From contig OX424566.1 in NCBI GenBank assembly GCA_949152475.1, positions 31,348,423 to 31,412,422 of the forward strand: a stretch of 64,000 nucleotides of DNA. Reading direction: 5' to 3'. This DNA is from Terebella lapidaria (lineage: Eukaryota; Annelida; Polychaeta; Terebellida; Terebellidae). A program made the translations under genes and the position numbers. Within the stretch, counting starts at the first letter, position 1; every line of letters starts with the position of its first letter. The notes beneath the pieces were generated by a model. The model made no database searches and had not been told where the DNA came from. It saw only the letters and a list, made by a program, of their open reading frames with translations. Below, one piece after another: positions 47,901 through 60,400 of the stretch.

Positions 47901-50900
47901 CATATTGTATTCAAGACAATACATGACGTGATGTACTCATTAAGGTCAAAATATTTGTTCACAGTTGCTCCCTCATACCCTGGCCAGGTGTCAACTCTCT
48001 TCGATATATATAGGGCAAATAAACACAAGTAAATAACTTTCATCTGACAACAATCATGACATGTTTATCCAGAGCAAATTTATTCATTTCAATTAAATTT
48101 CAAAATTTTCAGTGAACAACACAATTTTTACTATGAAAACATATATTCATTGCTCGCTGAGTCGGCTTTCATTGTTGCCATGGTAACTGTGCTATATCCA
48201 CCAGATTGATAGGGATATATCCAGGTGGATTAGGCAAGCAGTGAGGTATTACTGCTGTTATCTGGAGATCCCGGCCACCAGCACAGCAAATTTACTGGAT
48301 AATTGAGTGTCATGTCTGGGGATTCACGTCCCGGAATTTAGAAGGGGTGGCGGTGTGTGTGTGTGTGGGGGGGGGGGGGGGCAGTTCTGGACAAGTGTGA
48401 CATGTTTAAAAGGGTGTTCTAGGGAGGGGGGGGGGAGGGGGAGGGGTGTTACAAGGAAATATAACGTGGGAGGGAAAGTGTTGTTGGGATTTCCATAAAA
48501 GGACAGTTTGAAATCAGTCGAGCAGGTAATAGGTAATCTTCTGGAATGGACAAAAAACCTAGCTGTTTATACTTCACATTGTCTATTTGAGATGGAGCAG
48601 TTCAAATACTGCTCTGTTGGTTGATCTTAACTCACATGATTTACTTGATATGCTTGTTAATTTTGTTGTCTAATGAAAAAGTAGTCAATATCAGCAATGA
48701 TCCTGCCCATGATAGTCATTTATACATTCACACAATATTTAGTAACTTAGCAGTAATAATTATAATATTCTTGATTTTTTTTTCTTGCAGTTGACCGTAG
48801 AGAATTACAACATTGGTGAGTACCAACAAATAGTAGTTTTACTGACAATCTAGTATATATTTTATAATTACGGTAATCAAGACTGTTGGAAATGATATAC
48901 AGTGGATCCTGTGTTTTAAGACAACCAAAGGGACCCCCAAAAAGTGGTCTTAAATGACAGGTGGTCTCTCATGACAGGTTCATTTACATGATGAAAGGCC
49001 ACTTGGGACCAAGTGTAGTGGTCTTAAAACACAGGGTGGTCTCTCAAACCAGGTGGTCTTTAACACAGGATCCACTGTACTGGTATATTCATGTACTTCC
49101 TATGAATATTGATTGCTTTATTGAATTCATAAATAACTCTTGGACATTTAAAATATTTATATATCAAAGTCAAGTCTATTTGTAGCTGTCCCTAATGTAT
49201 CCCATTCATATCACAAACTAAAGTAATTCAGAACAGTTACTTTTAAGAATGATCAATGTTTGCCTAATGGAGAAAGTGTAAAATTAATCAAGCAGTAACA
49301 CGGTTCACAGTCTTTTGCATTAGTGGAAATTATTCATAAGCAAAATTGGCTGTCTGGGAACATGTGGAATGATAATCCGAATTGCGGAGAAGAAAGGAAT
49401 ACAGGAAGAAAACTAGAGCAAAAAAGGACGAAAGGAAAGAAGAGCGGAATGTTTGAGAAGATGTCGAGGAATAAGTCAATAGTTGTCTTGCTGTGGCTCC
49501 GTCAGTCGCAGACACCTAAGTGTTCATGATCAGGGCGAAACCTGGCGATTTAGATGGCAATGGGTTTCTTCCGGGAGGGGGAATTTCAAGGGGGAGGATG
49601 AGGGGGGTGTGGATTGGGGGGTGTTGTCTTGTGTTGATACGATAAAAAGCTACGTAAAAACATGTTATCGATTCATGTTTTAACAACATACTTCCGAGGC
49701 AATTCAACGACGACCTTGCCTCGGTAATTCAGGGCCTGCTTGAATCGCTGACAAAAGCCGGAGTCCGGGGGATTATTAAATCTCGGGACTCGCGGGAGTT
49801 GACGATGTGGCTCGGGAGAAGTTGCAGGGGGTTGGGGGAGGGGGGGGGGGGGTGGGTTGGGGGCAGTATATAGTCGAGTTATGTGAGGGTAAATGATGTC
49901 GTGGGATTCCAAACAAGCTCAGCGTTGATTTACAAATCCAAGTCGAGGATTAGATTTTATTTTCGCACATGAATTTCCCCAGCGCCGCTATTTTTGTCGG
50001 ACGATGGGAAGATTTGAGATTCCGCATACCGTTGCAAGATCGTGTCGACAGAGATTTTGTTCTGGCAATGTATGGTAATGTAAAGGCTATTTCTAGGAAG
50101 GGGCTATTGTCCATAGTGTGTCATTTCATTCCCAGTACCTCTATTTATATCCATATAACTATCACGATAAATACGAGACACCTCTCGTGCAGTGGAAGTT
50201 ACTCTTACACGACAAAATATTCGGCCATCAGATTTCTCCATCCATAGGCATACGTAGGTCAGACTTTATGGGTGGATAAATGTCGGGAGCCAACGTATCT
50301 ATACATCAACGTTTGTTGACACATGGACAGCTATAATTTACTGATGCAGCTGGGGGCCATCACCACCTTAATAGCCAGAGATCAGACATCGGCAGGTGTG
50401 TGTCCCATGTTGTCAGAAGCCACAGAAGATGTCTCTACACAGTATCGGACAGAAATCGCCCCGCCACGATCAGATTCCAGTTTGCTCTTTGTGGACCGTA
50501 TTGAGCTGTTTTGATGTGCGATAGCGGCAAACATTAATACGCTCTTTAATCATCACTATCATCATCGGTGTCTCCCCGGGAGACAGCTTTATGGATTCAC
50601 CGACTGTCAAACAGCCACCAATGCGGGATGTTCCTCCCTGCGGAGATATCTCTCGACCGTCTCTTTCATCTTTTTCCCTCCTCCTTTTAAAGCATTATTT
50701 TGATTTTGAAGTCAACAAGATATTCATTATATAAATATTAATGAATGTTAGTGAACAGTTTGATAATAATGACAATTAATTAGAATGATGCTCAGAGATG
50801 TTCTCATTCCATATTCAGCCTTGTGTCTACCCGTACATGTAGTTGCGGCACTAGCTAAAGCCATTGTCATTGTCAAGGTAATTGTTCTTATATAGACTAC

Positions 50901-53900
50901 AATATTATTTCTGCGCAGCTATCATCAGCCTAAAATAATCCCTTCACCCATTACTCTTGTAACACCTTGTCATCACTTCCTCGGTTATGATGTACAAAAA
51001 CGGAGTGTCATCTCCCAGCCTGTCATGACAATATCACAGTCGCTACCCGAGGTAATCCAGTCCTTGCCCCACACCCGAGACCTGCAGTAATACAGCTTAA
51101 TTAGATTAATTAGTTTCCATCTATAATAACATGTGTGTATGTGCATCGTGGGTGGTCAGAGGCTCAGAGCACAGGTAAAAACCTGATAGTCCGTCATGTA
51201 ATTCAAAGACAGTATGCTAATGCTAATAAAAGACAGTACACAATAACCGACATCTTGCTTTACAAAGAGAAATTGTTCGAAACAGTTAATTGAATATGAT
51301 ATGCATTTAAGAGTAAACAAAGAGTATTTAAGAGTAAATTAACATATACTATGACAAATGTAGAAGTATTTGCAAGAAATGAGTGGTGCTGAAAAAACAC
51401 TTAGTATTTACAGAAATGAATTAAATGGTGAATTTATATTCACCATTTAAATCTACTGCATTTTGATCTATGAAGTTGAGAAAAGCCATGTATCACCAGT
51501 TCCATTTGTACCTGTGAGATTTTTCAACCATATAACTATCCAGGACTTAAGTTTACACTGATCAAGAATCGATGAAAAGTCGAACATGTACATCTACTGT
51601 GTTCTTCACCAATACTCTAAAACAAAAACACATGTACCCGTATATACATGCATCTACATATGTTTTAGTTTCAGTGTGGAAAAATAAGTAAGGCAAAAAA
51701 TGATACTGGTACATGTAACTCTTCACAAATCATTACTGTAGATATTAATTGTGACTTGCTATAGATAATAATAAAAATTATTAATAATTATTATTTTAAA
51801 GAACAATATTGTAGAATACCTACTGTGGAGAAAGCCTTTGTCAAGTAAGGTTAAATACATGTAGTTAAAGCATTGTTTATGTGTTTGGACAGGTACCGAG
51901 ACTTCATGAAGGACTGCCCAGATGGAGCTCTTCACGAAGAGGTGAGAATTTAAAAAAAAAATTATTTGAAATTTCATTGACACCACCCCAAATAAGAAAA
52001 CTGTGTCTTAGTTCAACATGTTTAAAGTTGCTTCTTCCAGGCAGTAGAACTGATTGGTTTATATTACGATAATTATTACAGCATTTTGATTTTAAAGCTC
52101 AGACATTTGATACCTGTTTTGTTGAGTTATGTTCACAAGCTTTTAACATGTTTAAATACTGATGAAATAACAGAACATGTGTTTATTTTTGTGACCTTCA
52201 CGTTGGTTGAAGCTAAATATCTATCCTGACACACTGGTTCATCTAATGCGTCAATACATGAGTGTCCAATGGATATAACAAAGTTTGCAGCATTTCAATA
52301 TAGAAACTATATTATAAAAATATGTGGATTTCAATTAATCAGTTTATTATTGTGATGCTGGAATCATTCATAATACAAATCATAGACCCACTCACCTTAT
52401 ATTTGGAATCCTCACAAAACTGACACCTATTTCACAAGAGTTCAAACTGAAATCCAGTCACCAACTGAATAATCAGGTACAGGTATCTAACCATCAATGA
52501 CACATCAGAGTTGTACATGAAATCGTATAGTTATTTCAAGTCTTTCACATTGTATCAAAATACATGTATACCTGCAATGTTTATAATAATTCCCATGCCA
52601 ACTTCTGTGTTTCAAGTGCATACTTATGTCTCACCAACGATTGCAATATCCCTCAATCATATCAACACTACAACTTTAGAAGGTATGACAAATATATTAC
52701 TAATTGGTTGTTTCAAGTTATTTGAAGCATATACCAGTTTTTCACACCAACAATGATCTACAAATTCACATAGATCATCTAGATTGTGTATACAAATCAG
52801 CTAATTTGCTTCTATACTTTCAAGAAAATTTATCACACATTGCATCATGTTATTCAAATTCATAAAAGGTGTGAATAACAATTATGATATTATATTGGAG
52901 AAACATGTCATTGTGATTGTTCAATTATGGCTGAAAAACTAATGTATAAATTTTCATAAACATGAGAAGAATGAAGGAACAACTGAACATACATGTACAT
53001 GCAGAACTCTCGCATAATTGATTGGCCGAGAATATCAGGTTTTATTCCCCGGTAAAACATCAATACAATTATAACTAGTCAATTACATGCATGTTCGCAA
53101 AATGCAAAAAATTCATACTTCAAAGTAATTGTTACGGCCTTTTGTGTGGAATATTAGTATTCCACACTTTCCTAGTTCAATAATTTCAGTATCTATGATG
53201 TCCTTCTCTCCAATAACCCTTTTCCTGTCCCTTCCCCCTCCCCCCCAACACCCCACCTCCCCTCCAACACCCCCCCTCCCCCCAACCTGATATTAATTCA
53301 GCCCAGTTGTGACAAATTGTGCCGTCAAAAACATTACAACACGATGATTGAACTATCGCCGATCATTTGTGTACAGCACCAACATTTACCGGCCAGTTGT
53401 ATAAATAAACGTCAGACAAATATTGCCCGTTATTCTTCAAGCCCCAATCAAACATCGCACAAGTCTCCAACACTATTATTATAATAAATATTGGCGGGAA
53501 TCATTTCCCCCCCCCCCCCCCCCCTACACTGTTGCTATGGAGATGATGTGACTGTGACCTACACGCGTTTATGTTCTCTCGTGGAGTGACAATATTTTTA
53601 AAGAGTGGACAACGACTGGCCCGTTGAAATCCCTATATTTCCTCGCTACGAGAAGAGCTGTCATTGCTGTTGGCATGAAGGTCATCGTTCCGATGGGTTT
53701 ATAAACCGAGAAAGAAAGCAGCAGTCAGGAAAAGCCGCAGAATCTACAGACAGCGACAACTGTTACCAACAGCAGCAACAGGACAGTATCCCGCAGAATT
53801 TACGGGGGTAAGTAAACATGGCTCTGTAATAGCAGAGTGACTGCGACTTAATCTCAGTGACTATGGATGGACCTTGATGGGGAAAGTCAGAATAACTAAA

Positions 53901-56900
53901 TATCAATATTTACAGATCCACAATAAATAAATGTGGATCTGCAGGGAAGATGTTTGTATCTGCAAAATATTAACTGTATAAATTTGTGTTTTGAAATAAG
54001 AGTAGATGAAAAAGGGGACCTACAAGTAGTCTAAGAGAATAAACTACATATTCAGGAATTAACGAAAGTGTATGGAGCAAACTGTAAAAAACCCAAAACA
54101 GCTGTTTCATAATGGAGAATTATATTTAATTCGATGTGAATTCTTTTTGAGGTCACTGTACATTGCTTGTCAATGGACAATAATTATTCCAATATTTCCA
54201 GATTGATCCCTTGCCCAGTTGTACGATCATTGCACACGGCCCACTGTGGGATGGGTTTTGGTTACCGTCGAGTGTCACACCGAGAGATGAACAAGATCGT
54301 GGACCGCCTGACCGTGCCGACCCAGGCGAGTATCTCCTGGCGACATGACTATGACGCCCAGGGTGAGAACCTCTCCTACCTCAAGCGACACGACCCCCGT
54401 ATCCACCCACAGCGAGCCGTCTCCACTAGCGAACTCTCCACCATCGTCAGCCGCCTGACCAAACCCACCACCGCCAGCGTCGCTGCCATCTGGAACTTTG
54501 ATCACCAGGACGCGAACCTCGCCTACCTGCGATGTCACGACGACGCGATCCAGTTGCCTTACCGCACCCGGGGGAAGTCCGCTGGGAGTTCCCGGTCAGG
54601 GGATTCCGGGAGGATTGACGTGATGGAGTTTGTGCCACGGAGAGGGGCGAGGCACCCCGCCAGTGCCCCGCCACGCGGCCCTGCACAGAACCAGTGGGTC
54701 GTGGCAGAGTCAGTCAGCAGCAGGGGTGGCAGCGATGGAGGGTCGTCATGGAAACCAGCAAGACAGGACTCTCTTCCTGTCATTGGCAAAAGTAACCATG
54801 GTAACAACAAATACTGATTGCATGCAGACATTGGTATTTAATCTGAGAGGTCGTTGATTTGATCAGTATTCTTTTGGTAGTTGCAGACACAAGACATGTA
54901 AGGTATTAGACAAAATTTGATGTTTAGTTTCTCAGGGACCATGTTATTACATTCCATTGTAAATAAGTTCATGCAATGATTCCTTGCAAATGTTCATAAT
55001 TTTGTTCGTATTCATTTCGTCAGTTGATAAATTAAGTTATTCATCTGATTCCACTGTCATTGTGATTGATGGTTATATTACTTGTTGGTGGCATGTTTTG
55101 AAGATATACTGTATGCTTTACATATTGCTTATATCAATATATAATATGTATCAATAAAACACAAACATTGAAATCCAAACATTTGTTCATGTTCTTTAGC
55201 TGTAAACATTTGTAGAATACTTCAGGGACAATCTTTGATGTTTTCTTTGATCTCATGTCGCCAAAGACTTCTTGTGTGAATGTATCCAGTCGTTTGTCAT
55301 ACAATAAAAATGTGGATAATATCTGAAATAAAATGTTTTTGTTTGTGAATAGGATTTTCTGGTTTCTACAAAGCACAATGCTATTGTTGCTTATCACTAC
55401 AGATGTCAGTTACAATTAGGTGTGTTTCAAAATTTATCAAGCGGAGAGCTATTTGGGGAAAAGCACTAGTGAATATTGGGTGTACATGGGTGAGATATCT
55501 CCCATTTGTAGCCAAACCATTAACATTATGACACCATAAAAATACAAAAATGGGATGAAATGGTGACATTATGATTATTACTAACACTTTCTAATGTGTA
55601 CAAACAATCCTTATGACTAACATAATAATTGATTCCATGAAATAAACTGCTGAAATAAAACATGATGTTTGTAAAATGAAGGCGCAGGTAACATTTGAAT
55701 TTTATTACTGTCAAGTTTTGTGTGAATTGCCATTTGATTTTGTCAGACCATGAAATGTGTGTCAATGATCAATCATGCCTCAAAAATAAACACAAGTTTG
55801 AAGTGTGCTGCTGTTCAATATTCCCCAGGAGTTTCAGATGATCTACCAGCAGTTCTTCCCACACGGAGATCCCAGCAAGTTTGCTGGATTCGTATTCAAC
55901 GTTTTCGATGCCAACAAAGTGAGCGGGAAATCAGCTTCATATAATGTTGTTTATATGTTTGCATGACAAAATATGTAATGTATCTGATATTTGATGGTGT
56001 TGAAAGTAGATGGGATCAGTGATTATGAGCACATCTGGTAAATATATGAATTGCAAAGCATATTCAAGGATATGATATAAAACTATTCATGTATGTCTAC
56101 ACGGATTGTCAATGTCCTTAAGGTGCATGCAGGCTCAGTAGTAGTTCCAACATGTATTATTATTGCCATTTTGTAGCACATGACAGTTTACATTATGATT
56201 AGAACATGAACTGTTGTGACCGTTATGATGGAATGATTTCTTTTGGCAGGATGGGGCGATATCTTTCACGGAGTTCATCAACGCTCTCTCTGTGACGTCG
56301 AGGGGCTCACTCGATGAAAAACTTGACTGTGAGACTTTGGATACAAGATCTATGTTATCATATTTATAACTAATCAGTTTAATTTTGCATACTTCTTAGT
56401 TCACCGGGAACATCGTGAATAATAATGAGTAGTACAAAGTTGATAACAGAAAAGAAACAAAATTTAACATAATAGTTCCAACGATTTCGAATTTATTGAT
56501 TAATTTTACTGTTCATACCAGACATGCTAATATATACGGTACTTGTAATCATACTGATAAATTATCTAGAGATAGAAATTTCCAAGCAGATTTTATATAT
56601 GAACCCAACCCGTTTTTTTCCCGTCCAGGGGCGTTTAACTTATACGACTTGGACCACGATGGCTACATCACCAAGGCGGAGATGATCAACATCGTAGACG
56701 CGATCTACTGCATGATCGGTGACATGGTCGATCTCCCACAGGACGAGGACACGCCGGAGAAACGGGTCGAGAAAATCTTCGCTCAGATGGACACGGTAGG
56801 ACAGACAATGACCATTTCAAAGCTCCTCCCCCGCCAACTGTATACTACATGGCTAACATAGGCCAAAGTGTCCCCCAAAACATGTGAAAAGGCTACCATT

Positions 56901-57428
56901 ATTATCACAAATAGCATTGCAAATTTCATATCCTGTCAAATTCAATCATGATTCAATCTGTTTGTATTAAATGAAGAATCCATGTGGAGATATGACTAGG
57001 TTTCAATGTGCAAGCATGTGATTCAATAAATTGAGTATGCTTCTTTAAAAAAAGTTAATTAGATAATGATTGAAAGTTATAATGCTGTTTCATATATCCT
57101 GTGAAGGCTACTTTTGATGGTAATGTTCTAAAGATCACTGGGTTTCATAGTTAGACAATCATTGGTTACATTATGATGTGAACTACATGTAATTACAAAA
57201 TCATAATGATATCCTAGTCTGTTCAACTGAAAAACAAGGCAATGTAGTAAATACGTGCACAGAATGCATACAATATATATATATGCAGTGCAATGTATCA
57301 AATGTGTTCCCCGACAGAATCGAGACGGCAAGTTGACAAAGGACGAGTTCCGGGAAGGCTCCAAGTGTGACCCATGGATCGTACAGGCGTTGTCTCTCGA
57401 AATACCAGCCAGTAAACGGTCAAAATAG
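44868..57428 (+). CDS. NCS1: Neuronal calcium sensor 1 / frequenin-like EF-hand protein, gene span
   Basis: Seven exons join in frame to 195 codons plus stop; NCS-1 is usually 190 residues. NCS-1/frequenin is a myristoylated Ca2+ sensor that modulates PI4-kinase, voltage-gated channels, G-protein signalling and neurotransmitter release. The N-terminus MGKTASKQL fits N-myristoylation at Gly2. EF-hand 1 is degenerate with the family CPxG signature (KDCPDG). EF-hands 2-4 have full loops: [24 protein letters not shown] and [12 protein letters not shown]. Other NCS landmarks are [27 protein letters not shown] and [14 protein letters not shown], and [14 protein letters not shown] is close to NCS-1 itself. 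The tail after ALSL is longer and basic (EIPASKRSK), unlike the canonical short YDGLV end. A 25-nt microexon and a gene nested in intron 3 are unusual. Confidence 0.95.
44935..48790 (+). other. NCS1: NCS-1 intron 1
   Basis: No coding exon is recognised. It holds an 18-C run (45301-45318), a roughly 30-bp duplication of AGCTTGTTCTGACATATCTT type near 45230-45285, several G-rich runs and a 21-bp triplication. Confidence 0.5.
47332..47400. repeat. 21-bp tandem repeat, three copies plus
   Basis: ATCAACAGGTATATCATTGT with T repeats three times without change. Confidence 0.85.
48791..48815 (+). CDS. NCS1: NCS-1-like exon 2, 25-nt microexon
   Basis: A strong TTTTTTTTTCTTGCAG acceptor and a TTG|GTGAGT donor bracket only 25 nt, encoding F-DRRELQH-W with split codons at both ends. 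It fills exactly the FTEKEVQQW position of NCS-1, and the phases (in 1, out 2) fit both neighbours. Confidence 0.9.
48900..49077. mobile_element. pogo-like MITE, copy 5
   Basis: Ends CAGTGGATCCTGTGTTTTAA and TTAACACAGGATCCACTG are inverted and flanked by TA (48898-48899, 49078-49079). The centre has AGGTTCATTTACATG as in copies 1 and 3. It sits 84 bp downstream of the NCS-1 microexon. Confidence 0.8.
51421..51450. repeat. Perfect 13-bp hairpin
   Basis: TTAAATGGTGAAT (51421-51433) and ATTCACCATTTAA (51438-51450) are exact complements around TTAT. Confidence 0.75.
51893..51941 (+). CDS. NCS1: NCS-1-like exon 3, degenerate EF-hand 1 with CPxG
   Basis: The 49-nt exon encodes [20 protein letters not shown] is the inactivating Cys-Pro signature of EF-hand 1 in neuronal calcium sensors. 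The acceptor is TTGGACAG and the donor GAG|GTGAGA; it ends in phase 0. Confidence 0.93.
53144..53167. repeat. Perfect 10-bp hairpin
   Basis: GTGTGGAATA and TATTCCACAC are exact complements around TTAG. Confidence 0.7.
53507..53524. repeat. 18-C homopolymer
   Basis: An uninterrupted C run about 80 bp before the possible first exon of the nested gene. Confidence 0.9.
53602..53807 (+). other. Possible upstream exon of the nested gene
   Basis: The segment is open from just after a TAA at 53599 to a GGG|GTAAGT donor and joins in phase to 54202. It would encode [18 protein letters not shown] and a Gln-rich QQQQQ end. There is no in-frame ATG, so the segment is either untranslated or part of a longer spliced coding region. 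Confidence 0.4.
53807..53813 (+). promoter_or_regulatory. Strong 5' splice site of the possible nested-gene intron
   Basis: GGGTAAGT is a near-perfect donor lying 394 bp upstream of the TTTCCAG acceptor at 54195-54201, and use of the pair preserves the reading frame. Confidence 0.4.
54173..54817 (+). CDS. Unrecognised protein with two internal RLTxPTxAS repeats, nested in NCS-1 intron 3
   Basis: An ATG at 54173 opens 214 codons to TGA at 54815-54817, on the same strand as NCS-1 and inside its intron between 51941 and 55829. The region is far richer in GC than the surrounding intron, as expected for coding DNA. Residues about 35-130 form two copies of a ~48-residue unit: [19 protein letters not shown]...[14 protein letters not shown] and [19 protein letters not shown]...[14 protein letters not shown]. 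The C-terminal third is Ser/Gly/Arg-rich and looks disordered. A TTTCCAG acceptor at 54195-54201 sits just inside the ORF, and an open segment at 53602-53807 with a strong GG|GTAAGT donor joins it in frame. That segment has no in-frame ATG, so it may be 5' UTR or follow an upstream exon; a spliced product could instead start at the Met at 54251. AATAAA at 55153-55158 could end the transcript. The family is not recognised; the motif recurs in the minus-strand gene at 40524-41117. Confidence 0.7.
   Translation: MDNNYSNISRLIPCPVVRSLHTAHCGMGFGYRRVSHREMNKIVDRLTVPTQASISWRHDYDAQGENLSYLKRHDPRIHPQRAVSTSELSTIVSRLTKPTTASVAAIWNFDHQDANLAYLRCHDDAIQLPYRTRGKSAGSSRSGDSGRIDVMEFVPRRGARHPASAPPRGPAQNQWVVAESVSSRGGSDGGSSWKPARQDSLPVIGKSNHGNNKY
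55153..55158 (+). terminator. Candidate poly(A) signal of the nested gene
   Basis: AATAAA lies 336 bp past the stop codon of the nested gene and before NCS-1 exon 4. If used it would separate the two transcription units. Confidence 0.4.
55829..55918 (+). CDS. NCS1: NCS-1-like exon 4
   Basis: This 30-codon, phase 0-0 exon encodes [19 protein letters not shown] and [10 protein letters not shown], ending EF-hand 1 and opening EF-hand 2. The acceptor is TTCCCCAG and the donor AAA|GTGAGC. Confidence 0.95.
56250..56328 (+). CDS. NCS1: NCS-1-like exon 5, EF-hand 2
   Basis: The exon encodes [19 protein letters not shown] and SLDEKLD, completing EF-hand 2 with its loop-end Glu. It ends in phase 1 (GACT|GTGAGA); the next exon supplies GG to make Trp. 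Confidence 0.95.
56629..56795 (+). CDS. NCS1: NCS-1-like exon 6, EF-hand 3
   Basis: The exon encodes [31 protein letters not shown] and [15 protein letters not shown]. The EF-hand 3 loop is complete. The acceptor is CCGTCCAG and the donor ACG|GTAGGA, phase 0 end. Confidence 0.95.
57318..57428 (+). CDS. NCS1: NCS-1-like exon 7, EF-hand 4 and C-terminus
   Basis: The exon encodes [19 protein letters not shown] and [17 protein letters not shown], then TAG at 57426-57428. EF-hand 4 is complete. The tail is basic and longer than that of typical NCS-1. Confidence 0.94.
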   Translation, partial: NRDGKLTKDEFREGSKCDPWIVQALSLEIPASKRSK

Positions 57429-60400
57429 CAACGGAGCCTGTCCACTCGAGTGTCGTACTCAGCATGTTTGGCTTGTAACAGAGGTTTTACAGTGTGCAGT
57501 TGTACTGTAGACATTCCAGGGAAATTGCTTCAATACTTTTGATTCCATTTCTGAAGAATACAATGTTAAATTGCAATGGGTACTACTTTTCTTTCGTTAA
57601 CATGTGAATATGGAGGAAAGCGTGAGATTTTCAGTACTGGTCAGACAAACAATTAATTTTGTGCTATTTTGTCACAAAGCCAATTTTTTTTAGCGGTAAA
57701 GCGTGACTCACTGTGTGAGTAGGGAAAAAACTCAAGGTCTGCTTTTCACATGCTGTACATGTCTTGGTATGTTCAATATATATTAGCACTTGTCTATGAA
57801 GAAAAGTGACTACCGTAGATCTATATTTCACAATTGTACACATCAAAGTCTTCAAAGCATTCAGTAACAGTCAATATGTTGTTTGTAATCCATTACAAGT
57901 ATTATTAGTAACAGTTGCGAGATGAAGGTTGTATTTATATGCTTGTGTCCATATTACTGTTTTGTTGATAAAATTGGTTAGTTTCAATGGTGCGAAGAGA
58001 TGATTGGCTACGAAATGTTGAATATGAAATACTAGGATTTTTTTTTTCAGTTTAGCAAAATTTGAGTTGGAACTATGAGATGACATAATTTTCATAGGGA
58101 CAAAATTCTGTGACTGAGCTTCCACTTTTTCACTGAGATTCTGACACTCGAACTGCAGCTGAAATTGTTATTTGTAGTTTATTATCACCGGGTATTATCA
58201 CCATTTCGTACAGGTATATTACTTTACTGTGCGTGTATTAACTTCTACAAATGGTGCTTCTTTACATTATTCAATGTATATATATACTTATGTATACTGT
58301 ATTGGACTCAATTGCAAATTGTGCTGTAACAGGGGGGGGGGGGGGTCCCCCCTCATTTTAATCCGATTCATCATTGCTTTGAATAACCTCAATTTTTATA
58401 AAATTTAAAAATCAAAATTGTTACATTATTTGAACCATGATAGAAAAACAACAGTTTTATCAATGCGAATCTCCATATTGAAGTAGGTACCAATTTTGAC
58501 CATATCTTCACAAGAGTTACTGTAGAAGATCTAGAAGATCTCTGGTATATTTTCATAGCTGTTGTCATGCAATCTCATATAAGTTGCAAAATGAACCCAA
58601 CGATGACAAATTACATGTACATGTAAATATATAAAGATATGGCAGTCTATCATTGTTTTGTAGCCGTTTTTTTGTTAAAATTTGCGATTACAGGATCGAA
58701 CGTTTTAAATAATTTGCATGTGGGACTTTTATATTCTTAGTCTGCATTATTTCGTGCCAAGCTATCCACTACTTGGAGTCACAAAAAATACAAAGTTTTC
58801 ATCTGCATGATTTCATAAAGAAGCAGTTTTAGAGGGTTAGGCTGTGTTTTTTCTTATTTGTTTCCCGTCAGCGGGCGGGTGAAAATAGCAATTATTTTGA
58901 GAAAAAAACATGTAGATCGTTTTACTGTTCATACCAGACATGCTAATATATGCTAAAAAAACATGTAGATGTAGGTCGTTTTTCTCCCAAAAATCAGTGT
59001 TTTTTATCCCTCAAAACACTGAACATCGATAACGAATGTGACTGATTTCCATTTTGCTGATTTCCCCTCTGGTTTTTATCAATAAAGTACTTAATAGCTT
59101 AGCAAATGATTAAATACCATTTGTTTTACATTTTCGGCACAAATTACTTTGTGAATTAAGATTATATCGTGATCATAAACGTCTGTGTTTTTTTTCTGTG
59201 TTTGTTTTTTCTTCCTGGCGGGCTGGTACTTTGCGAAAAAAAAGTTGACGGGAAACAAAGAAAAAAAAAAACATGGCCTTCAATATTCCACAATATGGGT
59301 ATTTGTGCCTGGGGTTTTCAAAGGCCCGACACGAAGCGGAGGGTCCTTTGGAGAACTTGAACCAAGGGCACAAAAATTGATATTGTGGCATAAACTGTTT
59401 TTCATATGCCAAGCTGGAAATTCTAATAACACTTAGTAGTAAATCTGCGAATATTTGAACAGTTAGTTATTGTCCAAAATGTAGTTCCGGCAATGACGGC
59501 TTCATGACGGGCAATGGGCAATATGACATTTGCGGCCCGGCGGGCATTTTTTAGTTATTAGGAAATGTATGGTATAACAGACAAAATACTTTTGGTAAAT
59601 ACAAGGGTTTTTTTTTCATGATGATGAATGGTAGTATAATAATCGTAGAGCTTGTGACCGCATTAAAAATCGCGGCACCTACGATCATCACTGGCATATG
59701 ATAAATTTTATTTCAGCATTCCTTCAAGTTAGATGGCCTAATGTGGTTGGATGGAATATTGTGGTAGGATATGATCTAGCTCAACAGTGTTATCATATAG
59801 CAGTGTACTGATGATTTTCAATTTAGAATGGGAAATAGATAGAATGTGACTGAGATTGACAATTTGGTGGAGAATCTGTCTGTATTACATCAGTGTACTT
59901 TGTACCGAGCATTTTGTTGTTGTTGCTGTTGTTGTTTTGGATACTATATTCTAGTTAATGTTGAATTGTTACTCTGGGTATTAGGAGGTTGTGCCAAATT
60001 CAATTAGTGGTTTTCCTGGGTAAAATTTTGTAAGCGAGACTGTTCGACTCGAAACACTATAAATTTGTTAGTTCCGTTTGTTAATGAATGTATTGAAATA
60101 CCGGTTAATAAAAGGAAATACATTTCTGCAATATTATGTTATTTACACGATACATACTGGTAAATGTAATATGCTGTCGACATGCAGTTGTTATTGTAAC
60201 TCAGGATGAACATTTGTATAGACTATCGTGGTTTTGGCCATGTTATGACTCTGTCCGTTTTCTCGTAATCATGCAGTGTTCGCACTGCCTTTTCTGTATA
60301 GGTTTGCATGGATATTTTATGAGTTGATGATTTTCATGGGCAGCGGGTCCGTTTATATGACCAAAACTGGGAGGTTTGGTTCTTGAAATTTTGTGTAGAG

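Larger units (their letters stand above)
48816..51892 (+). other. NCS1: NCS-1 intron 2
   Basis: It holds the TA-flanked MITE copy 5 and a perfect hairpin at 51421-51450. The segment 49970-50700 is richer in GC than the rest of the intron but no gene was recognised there. Confidence 0.5.

Noticed and set aside
59169..59436. Short open frames around Lys/Phe runs near 59.2 kb
   Set aside because: They arise from A and T runs within a probable degraded MITE.
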